This document shows positions 15,986-23,176 of a stretch of 38,979 nt of DNA, piece by piece. The notes under the pieces were generated by a model. That model was not told where the DNA came from and did not search any database. It saw only the letters and a program-made list of their open reading frames with translations. The position numbers and the translations under genes were made by a program. Source of the DNA: Ferruginibacter sp. (GTDB taxonomy: Bacteria > Bacteroidota > Bacteroidia > Chitinophagales > Chitinophagaceae); assembly GCF_014377975.1 (NCBI RefSeq), contig NZ_JACMOO010000301.1, positions 1 to 38,979 on the forward strand, read 5' to 3'. Positions within the stretch are counted from its first letter, which is position 1, and the number at the start of each line of letters is the position of its first letter.

Positions 15986-17311
15986 ATGTATCCCAATTTA
16001 TATTACGTTTTTAAAGACTGGTTTGGAGTAGAATGGAAAGCACTTTACTTATTAAATACTTTTGGTTTAATGGTAGCCTTGGGCTTTGTAGCTGCTGCAG
16101 TTGTTTTATCAAGCGAATTGAAACGTAAAGAAAAGCAAGGCTTATTATTACCAAGAGAAGAAGCGATTACTGTGGGAATGCCCGCTTCTTTTTTAGATCT
16201 GTTTGTAAATTTTGTAACAGGGTTTGTGTTTGGTTATAAACTGTTGGGTTTGTTGCTGAATAAGCCGGATGATGTTACCCCACAAACGTATATTTTTTCA
16301 AGAGATGGAAATTTACTGGCTGGTATAATCGTAGGTGCCGTGCTGATTGCATTGAAATGGTGGGAAAAAAATAAGCAAAAGCTAAAAGAGCCCGAGCAAA
16401 GAAATGTAAGAATATGGCCACATGACAGGGTAGGGGATATCATCATTCTTGGTTTAATATTTGGCATTTTAGGAGCTAAATTATTTGATGCGATGGAAAA
16501 CCTGGATGAACTGATCAGCGATCCTATCGGAACACTATTTTCAGGCGGAGGGTTAACTTTTTACGGGGGATTAATTTTAGCAGCTATTGCCATTTGCTGG
16601 TTCGCATACAAAAAAGGCATCAAACTGGTTCATTTAACGGATGCAGTAGCACCTGCGTTGATGATTGCCTACGCAGTGGGGCGCATTGGTTGCCAGGTTG
16701 CGGGCGATGGCGATTGGGGAATTTATAACAGCGCTTATTTAAGTGATGCTTATGGAAAAGTAACGGAATGTACACCAGGTGAATTTAAACAGCAACTTAA
16801 TAAATATGCCTCCTATCATTTAGAAAGAAGAATATTGGATAGCGGAAATGTGTACACTTACATACCAGCCGCCCGAACGTTTCCCAGCCTGGATGCGGTT
16901 CCTCACCTTTCACTTAAAGCTCCTTCTTTTTTGCCCAAATGGATGGTTGCCTATTCTTACCCGATGAATGTAAATAAAGATGGAAAAAAGATACCGGGTT
17001 GTACCGAAGAGCATTGCCGGGTACTACCCCAACCTGTTTTTCCTACCGCCTTTTATGAAACTGTCGTCTGTACCCTGCTTTTTTTAATGCTTTGGGCTTA
17101 TCGTAAAAGGATAAAAATACCGGGTATAATGTTTGGCGCATATCTTATTATAAATGGATTTGAACGTTTTTTTATAGAAAAAATCCGGGTAAATCATCTT
17201 TATTCTGTACTGGGCTTTCAATTAAGCCAGGCAGAAATAATTGCCTTTTTTCTAATACTGGCCGGAATTGTATTTATCGTTATTGCTAAATTAAAATATG
17301 CCAGGGCTTAG
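15986..17311 (+). CDS. lgt: Prolipoprotein diacylglyceryl transferase
   Basis: 441 residues from the ATG at 15986. Transfers diacylglycerol from phosphatidylglycerol to the lipobox Cys of prolipoproteins at the inner membrane. About seven hydrophobic helices. Recognisable Lgt segments are GGGLTFYGGLILA (the position of E. coli His103 is Tyr193 here), YAVGRIGCQVAGDGDWG (the GRIG arginine is kept), FPTAFYE and RFFIEKIRVNH. A loop of about 110 residues separates GDGDWG from QPVFPTAFYE, making the protein much longer than the ~290-residue enterobacterial enzyme, as in other Bacteroidota. The frame opens at a TTG (15938), but this lies inside the promoter element, so the downstream ATG (MYPNLYYVFKDWFG) is preferred. 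Confidence 0.92.
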   Translation: MYPNLYYVFKDWFGVEWKALYLLNTFGLMVALGFVAAAVVLSSELKRKEKQGLLLPREEAITVGMPASFLDLFVNFVTGFVFGYKLLGLLLNKPDDVTPQTYIFSRDGNLLAGIIVGAVLIALKWWEKNKQKLKEPEQRNVRIWPHDRVGDIIILGLIFGILGAKLFDAMENLDELISDPIGTLFSGGGLTFYGGLILAAIAICWFAYKKGIKLVHLTDAVAPALMIAYAVGRIGCQVAGDGDWGIYNSAYLSDAYGKVTECTPGEFKQQLNKYASYHLERRILDSGNVYTYIPAARTFPSLDAVPHLSLKAPSFLPKWMVAYSYPMNVNKDGKKIPGCTEEHCRVLPQPVFPTAFYETVVCTLLFLMLWAYRKRIKIPGIMFGAYLIINGFERFFIEKIRVNHLYSVLGFQLSQAEIIAFFLILAGIVFIVIAKLKYARA

Positions 17312-17354
17312 TAGCTACCTCGCTTTCCAATCAACCGTCATCTCGTAAATTCTG

Positions 17355-17373
17355 TTTACCAGTCATTGGTAAA
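17355..17373. repeat. Short inverted repeat upstream of the second TonB-type receptor
   Basis: TTTACCA, spacer GTCAT, TGGTAAA, a perfect 7-bp dyad without a T run, 44 bases after lgt and 47 bases before the -7 element at 17420. A candidate operator, or a weak lgt terminator. Confidence 0.4.
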
Positions 17374-17419
17374 ATACTGCCGTTTGTGTATTATACTGTT
17401 CCTTGCATTGCAAAGTACC

Positions 17420-17427
17420 TACTTTTG
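17420..17427 (+). promoter_or_regulatory. -7 promoter element of the second TonB-type receptor gene
   Basis: TACTTTTG matches TAnnTTTG, 36 bases before the ATG at 17464. Confidence 0.5.
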
Positions 17428-17463
17428 TTATGTACAATTCAAAACAAAGTATAAAGCATAACC

Positions 17464-19908
17464 ATGAAACAATTATTAAATCTGCTGGGGGCAATTAGTA
17501 TAAGTATTGCCAGCTTCGCACAATCAAACGGAAAAATTTCAGGTACAATTAAGGAAGGCGGTAATCAACAGATACTTAAAGGTGCTTCAATTTCATTGCT
17601 GCACAGTAGCGATAGCAGCCTGGCAAAGGCTTCCATTACAGATAAAGATGGAAATTTCTTTTTCGAAAATATTAACCAAGGCATTTATTTTTTAACTGCT
17701 TCTTATATAGGCCGTAAAACAGTTAACAGTAAATCATTTGTTTTGTCTGCGGATAAACCGACCGTTGTTGTGGAAGTGTTGCAATTGCTTCCAAATGACA
17801 AAGATTTAAAAGAGGTAAGCGTAATTTCTAAAAAAGCTTTTATCGAAAGAAAGATTGATAAAACCGTTGTAAATGTAGATGCTTCTGTAACCAATGCCGG
17901 TTCAACAGCCATGGATGTGTTGGAAAAAAGCCCGGGTGTTACGGTGGATAAAGATGGTAATATCAGCCTGAAAGGTAAGCAGGGGGTTATGATAATGCTG
18001 GATGGTAAACCCTCGTTTCTTCCCGGTGCGGAACTGGCAAATTTGTTAAGAAACATGTCTGCTGCCAACCTCGATCAGATTGAAATTATGACCAATCCTT
18101 CTGCAAAATATGATGCAGCCGGTAACTCAGGTATCATCAACATCAAAACCAAAAAAACTAAGCAAAAAGGAATGAATGGCAGTCTTACACTCGGTTATGG
18201 ACAAGGGGTATACGCAAAAACCAATAACAGCCTTAATTTAAATTACCGCAATGGAAAGTTCAATATATTCAGTACTTTAAGCGTTAACCAGCGCAAAAAT
18301 TATCAGCATCTGGATATCAAACGTGTTTACAAAAATATGGATCAGTCAGTGACTGCCATATTTGATCAAAACGCCAGAATGCTACACAATAACGGAAGCA
18401 ATAGCGCTAAAATAGGTGTAGATTATTACGCCAGTAAAAAAACAACTATTGGGTTTGTTGTATCTGGTTTTATAAATCCTGAAAAACAAACAAATCTAAA
18501 TACAAGCTATCTTAAAAACGGGTTTGGTATAGTGGACTCTGTTGCAGTTTCCACCGGTTCAGAAGATGGATCATGGAAAAATGGTGCCATCAATTTTAAT
18601 CTTCGCCACCAGTTTGATTCGACAGGAAGAGAGTTTACCATGGATATTGATTACATGGATTATAACGCTACCAAAACACAGCCGTTCAGCAATATTACTT
18701 ATCTTCCAAACGGCACCGTTTCCAATAGCAATCAACTGGTGGGAGAATTACCTTCTGTAATAAAAATTTATTCGGCAAAAGCTGATTATACCCATCCTGT
18801 AAAAAACATTGTAAAAATTGAAACCGGTATAAAAACAAGTTTTGTAAATACCGATAATACAGCAGGATATTTTAATATCATCAATGATGTTAAGCATCCG
18901 GATTATGAAAAAAGTAATCGCTTCAGATACAAAGAAAATATTAATGCAGCCTACTTTAATGCAAGTAAAGAAATTAAAAAATGGGGTTTTCAGGCGGGGC
19001 TAAGGCTTGAAAATACCAATTATTCAGGCAACCAGTTTGGTAACCCGCAACGAACCGACAGTTCATTTACAAAAAGTTATGTAGGGCTGTTTCCAACCAT
19101 GTTTGTAAGTTACAATGCCAATGAAAAAAATCAGTTTAGTTTTTCTTACGGCAGACGAATTAACCGGCCGGCTTACGAGGATTTGAATCCTTTTATGTTT
19201 TATCTGGATAAATATACTTATGGTGAAGGCAATCCTTTTTTACGTCCTTCCTATGCCAACGTACTGGAGATGTCGCATACATTTCAGCAGTGGTTAACGA
19301 CAACAGTAAATTATTCTCATACAAAGGATTTATTCAGCGAAATTTTTGAGCCAAGGGGATATGCCACGGTTATTAAGCAAGGTAATTTAGCAAGTGCTGA
19401 TAACGCAAGTATTTCAGTAAGTGCTCAAAAACCGCTCACTAAAATATGGACATTGATTGTTTATTCAGAAGCCAATTATAGTCAATATAAAGGATTAACA
19501 TTTGGAAATTCTGAAAAGCGGACCGGTAATACATATCTGGCCAATATTAACAACCAGTTTAAATTTAATAAGGGCTGGAGTGCCGAATTATCGGGTTTCT
19601 ACCGTACCAAAGGTATTGAAGGGCAGGTATCAATCAATCCGCTGAGCCAGGTTAATGCCGGTGTGCAGAAGGAAATACTAAAGAAGAAAGGAACACTTAA
19701 ATTAAATATTCGGGATGCATTTTTTTCTATGGTACAAAATGGCAAACTTGATATTTTGAATACCGATGCAAGTTTTCATCAGTATGGAGATTCAAGGGTT
19801 GTTTCTCTCAACTTTACTTATCGTTTCGGTAAATCAATAAAAGGAGTTCAAAAAAGAAAAACAGGTGGTGCCGGAGATGAACAGAACAGGATTAAAGGTG
19901 TAAATTAG
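17464..19908 (+). CDS. TonB-dependent receptor-like outer-membrane beta-barrel protein
   Basis: 814 residues. A signal peptide (1-19; ASFAQ) precedes a carboxypeptidase-regulatory-like domain (about 24-115; GKISGTIKEG, KGASISLLHSSDSSLAKASITDKDGNFFFENI). A plug-like domain (about 130-230) has TAMDVLEKSPGVTVDKDGNISLKG, VMIMLDGKPSF and IEIMTNPSAKYDAAGNSGIINIKTKK. The remainder is the 'outer membrane beta-barrel family' type of barrel with SYGRRINRPAYEDLNPF and YTYGEGNPFLRPSY. This subfamily is abundant in Bacteroidota and its ligands are mostly unknown. It differs in plug and barrel motifs from the receptor at 4594 and is not a recent duplicate of it. Monocistronic, with no adjacent regulator or SusD. 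Confidence 0.9.
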   Translation: MKQLLNLLGAISISIASFAQSNGKISGTIKEGGNQQILKGASISLLHSSDSSLAKASITDKDGNFFFENINQGIYFLTASYIGRKTVNSKSFVLSADKPTVVVEVLQLLPNDKDLKEVSVISKKAFIERKIDKTVVNVDASVTNAGSTAMDVLEKSPGVTVDKDGNISLKGKQGVMIMLDGKPSFLPGAELANLLRNMSAANLDQIEIMTNPSAKYDAAGNSGIINIKTKKTKQKGMNGSLTLGYGQGVYAKTNNSLNLNYRNGKFNIFSTLSVNQRKNYQHLDIKRVYKNMDQSVTAIFDQNARMLHNNGSNSAKIGVDYYASKKTTIGFVVSGFINPEKQTNLNTSYLKNGFGIVDSVAVSTGSEDGSWKNGAINFNLRHQFDSTGREFTMDIDYMDYNATKTQPFSNITYLPNGTVSNSNQLVGELPSVIKIYSAKADYTHPVKNIVKIETGIKTSFVNTDNTAGYFNIINDVKHPDYEKSNRFRYKENINAAYFNASKEIKKWGFQAGLRLENTNYSGNQFGNPQRTDSSFTKSYVGLFPTMFVSYNANEKNQFSFSYGRRINRPAYEDLNPFMFYLDKYTYGEGNPFLRPSYANVLEMSHTFQQWLTTTVNYSHTKDLFSEIFEPRGYATVIKQGNLASADNASISVSAQKPLTKIWTLIVYSEANYSQYKGLTFGNSEKRTGNTYLANINNQFKFNKGWSAELSGFYRTKGIEGQVSINPLSQVNAGVQKEILKKKGTLKLNIRDAFFSMVQNGKLDILNTDASFHQYGDSRVVSLNFTYRFGKSIKGVQKRKTGGAGDEQNRIKGVN

Positions 19909-19971
19909 AAAGAAGCAAATAAAATAATATTGTTATTTAATATGGCTATTTCAGAAAAAAAATAAAACACT

Positions 19972-19979
19972 TAATTTTG
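19972..19979 (+). promoter_or_regulatory. -7 promoter element of the yajQ-like gene
   Basis: TAATTTTG matches TAnnTTTG, 37 bases before the ATG at 20017. Confidence 0.5.
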
Positions 19980-20016
19980 TAATTCATAATTATAAATATT
20001 TTATAAAATATTCCCC

Positions 20017-20508
20017 ATGCCATCATTTGATTTTGCCAGTAAAGTTGATTTGCAAACATTAGACAACGCAATTAACACCGTTAGTAAAGAAGTTACCAAC
20101 CGGTTCGATTTTAAAGGAAGCCACGTATTGATTGAACTAAATAAAAAAGATTTTAAAGTAAACCTGGAGGCAGATAGTGAGATGAAACTCAGCCAGATTA
20201 TAGATGTGCTCATCAGCAGAAGTATGAAACAGGGACTTGCCGCAGAAGTATACGATTTATCAAAAGAGCCGCATCAAAGCGGAAAAATTGTGAAGAAGGA
20301 AATACCCGTTAGAAATGGTATTAAACAGGAAGATGCAAAAAAAATAGTAAAACTGATAAAAGACAGCGGGTTAAAGGTACAGGCTGCAATTATGGATGAC
20401 ATTATCCGCATTACCGGTAAAAAAATTGACGACCTCCAGGATGTAATACAGGCATCCAAAAGCTGGGATATTGGCATTGCCTTACAACAAACCAATATGA
20501 AAAGTTAA
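20017..20508 (+). CDS. YajQ-family nucleotide-binding protein
   Basis: 163 residues, full length. The family signature is complete: MPSFDFASKVDLQTLDNAINTVSKEV, NRFDFKGS, the basic IVKKEIPVRNGI and the end VIQASKSWDIGIALQ. It folds as two ferredoxin-like domains. Xanthomonas members bind cyclic di-GMP and E. coli YajQ binds nucleotides or tRNA in vitro, but the cellular role is not settled and nothing nearby suggests one. Its own promoter lies upstream. Confidence 0.95.
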   Translation: MPSFDFASKVDLQTLDNAINTVSKEVTNRFDFKGSHVLIELNKKDFKVNLEADSEMKLSQIIDVLISRSMKQGLAAEVYDLSKEPHQSGKIVKKEIPVRNGIKQEDAKKIVKLIKDSGLKVQAAIMDDIIRITGKKIDDLQDVIQASKSWDIGIALQQTNMKS

Positions 20509-20598
20509 GCAATGCTGATAGTTTATTACGGAAAGATATATGACTAAACTTTTTTTATGTATTGTCTCATTCAGTAATCATTATTAATTTATTTGCCT

Positions 20599-20607
20599 TA
20601 TTTTTGC
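20599..20607 (+). promoter_or_regulatory. -7 promoter element of rpmE2
   Basis: TATTTTTGC matches TAnnTTTG, 48 bases before the ATG at 20656. It shows that an in-frame TTG at 20593 lies upstream of transcription and is not the start. Confidence 0.55.
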
Positions 20608-20655
20608 ATTCTTAAAAAACGGCATGGCAAAATCCATGCACAAACCTTTACAATT

Positions 20656-20910
20656 ATGAAAAAAGATTTGCATCCCAAAAATTACCGCTTTGTAGTTTTC
20701 AAAGACATGAGTAATGGAACTACCTTTTTAAGCCGTTCTACTGCTAACTCAAACGAAATGATCAAGCACGAAGATGGTAAAGATTACCCTGTAATTAAAC
20801 TGGAAATTTCAAATACATCTCACCCGTTTTATACCGGTAAAAATGTATTGGTGGATACCGCAGGACGTATTGATAAATTTAAGAGACGTTACGAAAAGAA
20901 GGCAAATTAG
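20656..20910 (+). CDS. rpmE2: 50S ribosomal protein bL31, type B (zinc-free)
   Basis: 84 residues. Start [21 protein letters not shown] and the motif [25 protein letters not shown] identify type B bL31, which bridges the central protuberance to the 30S head. It has no cysteine at all, so it lacks the CxxC zinc site of type A and works without zinc. The ATG at 20656 is chosen because the family begins with MKKDIHP; the open frame upstream contains the promoter. A terminator follows. Confidence 0.96.
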   Translation: MKKDLHPKNYRFVVFKDMSNGTTFLSRSTANSNEMIKHEDGKDYPVIKLEISNTSHPFYTGKNVLVDTAGRIDKFKRRYEKKAN

Positions 20911-20950
20911 TATTCTTTACTATTTTTATTTCTTCTGTACATACTTTATG

Positions 20951-20977
20951 TCCCTTCGGCTTCCGGGGGGATTTTTT
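20951..20977 (+). terminator. Intrinsic terminator after rpmE2
   Basis: TCCCTTCGG (20951-20959), loop CTT, CCGGGGGGA (20963-20971) pair over 9 bp with two G-T pairs, followed by TTTTTT. Confidence 0.75.
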
Positions 20978-21025
20978 ATTTGATAACAATTGGGTTGATA
21001 ATTTTTTGCTTTGTAATTTAGATGC

Positions 21026-22045
21026 ATGACAGGGATAACGGATGATCATTTATTTAAGGAGCAATTATATCCTTTTACAGCAACAAGGGCGGTTGCAGAT
21101 ATTCGCATCGGTATACTCACTATCCGTGAAAAATGGGCATTCATTGCACAGGGGATTGATGCCGGTATAGACAATACAAAAGTTCCTGCCAATATTATCC
21201 CCACAAAAAATAATATTCATACCATTTTAAATGCCGTTGGTAATTACAATTCATGGACAAATGCCGAAAATATAAAAAGCATTCAACGGCCATGGGATAT
21301 CTTTTTACTCAATGGATGGGCCTTGCAAAAGGATTTTGAACTTATAACCTCAGGAAGAAAATCAGCACCTTTATCACCCACCAATAAAGCAATTGCAGCT
21401 GAAAATATTTTTATAGAAGAAGGCGCAACAGTGGAGCATAGTATTATAAATGCCAGTGCCGGCCCTGTTTATATTGGCAAAAATGCACAGGTAATGGAAG
21501 GATGTTTGATACGTGGACCATTTGCATTGTGCGAAGGTGCTATGCTTAAAATGGGGTGTAAAATTTATGGAGCAACTACTATTGGACCTCACTGTGTGGC
21601 TGGAGGCGAAATTAAAAATTCTGTAATGTTTGCCAACAGCAATAAAGCACATGACGGATATTTGGGGGATAGCGTAATAGGCGAGTGGTGTAACCTGGGA
21701 GGTGGTACCACCACATCCAATATAAAAAATACAGCAGGTAATGTTAATGTATGGAATAATAAAATAAGGGGTTATGAAGAGATGGGCTTAAAATGTGGAT
21801 TGCTAATGGGCGATTATAGCCGGGCTGCCATCAATACTTCTTTTAATACAGGTACAGTTGTAGGCGTTTGCTGCAATATTTTTGGTGAAGGATTTCCACC
21901 TAAATTAGTGGCTGATTTTACATGGGGTAAAGAAAGATATTTTTTTGATAAAGCTTTGCAGGATATTGACAACTGGAAAAAATTAAAGGGTACTACTATT
22001 TCATTGCACGAAAAAGAAATTTTAAAACAACTTTACAATCAATAA
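21026..22045 (+). CDS. GlmU-like putative sugar nucleotidyltransferase with left-handed beta-helix
   Basis: 339 residues. The N-terminal part (about 1-105) is a reduced nucleotidyltransferase-type domain with YPFTATRAVADIRIGILTIREKW and IFLLNGWAL, and it lacks the GxGTRM loop of active GlmU. The C-terminal part (about 120-310) has the hexapeptide pattern of a left-handed beta-helix (VEHSIINASAGPVYIGKNAQV, GCLIRGPFALCEGAMLKMG, TIGPHCVAGGEIKNSVMF). Bacteroidota proteins of this type are annotated 'putative sugar nucleotidyl transferase' or GlmU family; the real reaction is not established. It lies 11 bases ahead of tpiA and is probably co-transcribed with it. Confidence 0.85.
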   Translation: MTGITDDHLFKEQLYPFTATRAVADIRIGILTIREKWAFIAQGIDAGIDNTKVPANIIPTKNNIHTILNAVGNYNSWTNAENIKSIQRPWDIFLLNGWALQKDFELITSGRKSAPLSPTNKAIAAENIFIEEGATVEHSIINASAGPVYIGKNAQVMEGCLIRGPFALCEGAMLKMGCKIYGATTIGPHCVAGGEIKNSVMFANSNKAHDGYLGDSVIGEWCNLGGGTTTSNIKNTAGNVNVWNNKIRGYEEMGLKCGLLMGDYSRAAINTSFNTGTVVGVCCNIFGEGFPPKLVADFTWGKERYFFDKALQDIDNWKKLKGTTISLHEKEILKQLYNQ

Positions 22046-22056
22046 ACATTTAAAAT

Positions 22057-22818
22057 ATGAGAAAACAAATAGCCGCGGCTAACTGGAAAATGAACCTTAC
22101 TATTCAGCAAGGTGAAACGTTGGTAAAGGAACTGGTGGAAGCAACACAGGAATTAAATGAAAACCAGGAAGCTGTTTTTGCAGTACCTTTTCCGTACCTG
22201 GTAAATGTAAAAAATATACTGGCTGGCAAAAGTCATGTTTTTGTAGCAGCGCAAAATTGCTATAACAAAGTATCAGGAGCTTATACAGGCGAAGTGAGTG
22301 CGGAAATATTAAAAAGTATTGGAACAGATTATGTTATTATAGGACATAGCGAGCGCAGGGAATATTTTGCAGAAAGTAACCAGATGCTGGCAGATAAAAT
22401 TGACATTTGCATCGAATACGGTTTAAAACCAATTTTTTGCTGTGGTGAAGCATTGGAAATAAGGGAAGCTGGTACTCAGAATATTTTTGTGGAAAAGCAG
22501 ATTAAAGAAAGCCTTTTTCACTTGTCTGCCGAACAGTTAAGCGGTTTTGTAATTGCCTACGAACCAATATGGGCAATAGGTACAGGTAAAACAGCTTCCA
22601 GCACACAGGCACAGGAAATACATGCTTACATACGCAGTGTAATAGCCAACGGGTACGGTAATGAAGTAGCGGAAAGCATTTCTATTTTATATGGCGGTAG
22701 TGTAAAAGCGGCGAACGCAAAGGAAATATTCAGCAATCCGGATGTTGATGGCGGGCTTGTTGGAGGCGCTTCTTTAATGGCCACAGAATTTGCAGCCATC
22801 ATAAGAAGTTTAAAATAA
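22057..22818 (+). CDS. tpiA: Triose-phosphate isomerase
   Basis: 253 residues, the usual length. Interconverts dihydroxyacetone phosphate and glyceraldehyde 3-phosphate. All active-site elements are present: AANWKMN (Asn9, Lys11), IIGHSERREYF (electrophile His97), AYEPIWAIGTGKTAS (catalytic base Glu169 and the closing flexible loop) and the phosphate-binding LYGGSVKAANA and GLVGGASL. Start set by the conserved RKQIAAANWKMN. Second gene of a likely two-gene unit with the GlmU-like gene. Confidence 0.98.
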   Translation: MRKQIAAANWKMNLTIQQGETLVKELVEATQELNENQEAVFAVPFPYLVNVKNILAGKSHVFVAAQNCYNKVSGAYTGEVSAEILKSIGTDYVIIGHSERREYFAESNQMLADKIDICIEYGLKPIFCCGEALEIREAGTQNIFVEKQIKESLFHLSAEQLSGFVIAYEPIWAIGTGKTASSTQAQEIHAYIRSVIANGYGNEVAESISILYGGSVKAANAKEIFSNPDVDGGLVGGASLMATEFAAIIRSLK

Positions 22819-22833
22819 ATTTTTAATTAAAAT

Positions 22834-22989
22834 TTACATGAGGTCTAATGCCTTTGCAAAAAAAGTAAAGTTAAAGGGCAACACTAATGAAGCATAACCG
22901 CCAGCATAGACATAGGTTACAACAAGGCCTGCGATTGAAAGCAGAAATAGTATCCAATAAATGCCGGTAGATTTTTTAGTTGTTTCCAT
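22834..22989 (-). CDS. 51-residue predicted membrane protein
   Basis: The start METTKKSTGIYWIL gives a 51-residue protein with one clear transmembrane helix (about 9-30; IYWILFLLSIAGLVVTYVYAG) and a second hydrophobic stretch (about 33-48) ending AKALDLM. The frame stays open 12 codons further upstream, but a -7 element with the sequence TATTTTTGC lies in that part, so the internal ATG at 22989 is the credible start. It converges on tpiA with a 15-base gap. No function is recognised. The promoter and the plausible membrane topology argue for a real gene. Confidence 0.6.
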   Translation of the reverse strand: METTKKSTGIYWILFLLSIAGLVVTYVYAGGYASLVLPFNFTFFAKALDLM

Positions 22990-23004
22990 TAATAAATATT
23001 TTTG

Positions 23005-23012
23005 CAAAAATA
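23005..23012 (-). promoter_or_regulatory. -7 promoter element of the 51-residue membrane protein gene
   Basis: The minus strand reads TATTTTTG followed by C, a full match to TAnnTTTG, 15 bases upstream of the ATG at 22989. Confidence 0.5.
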
Positions 23013-23176
23013 GGGTAAAACGCACAATTTTTTTGGCTTACCTTTTCATTTTTATATTTTGTTTTAATGATTTTAAAATCGCTTAAACCAGCGCAATTGC
23101 TTAAACCTATTTTATTTGTATTCTAAACATTTTGCAGCAAAGGTTTTATATTGCTGTTTATTAACCTGCTTTACAA

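Noticed and set aside
20593..20655. 21-codon extension of bL31
   Set aside because: It includes the -7 element at 20599 and precedes the universal bL31B start MKKDLHP.
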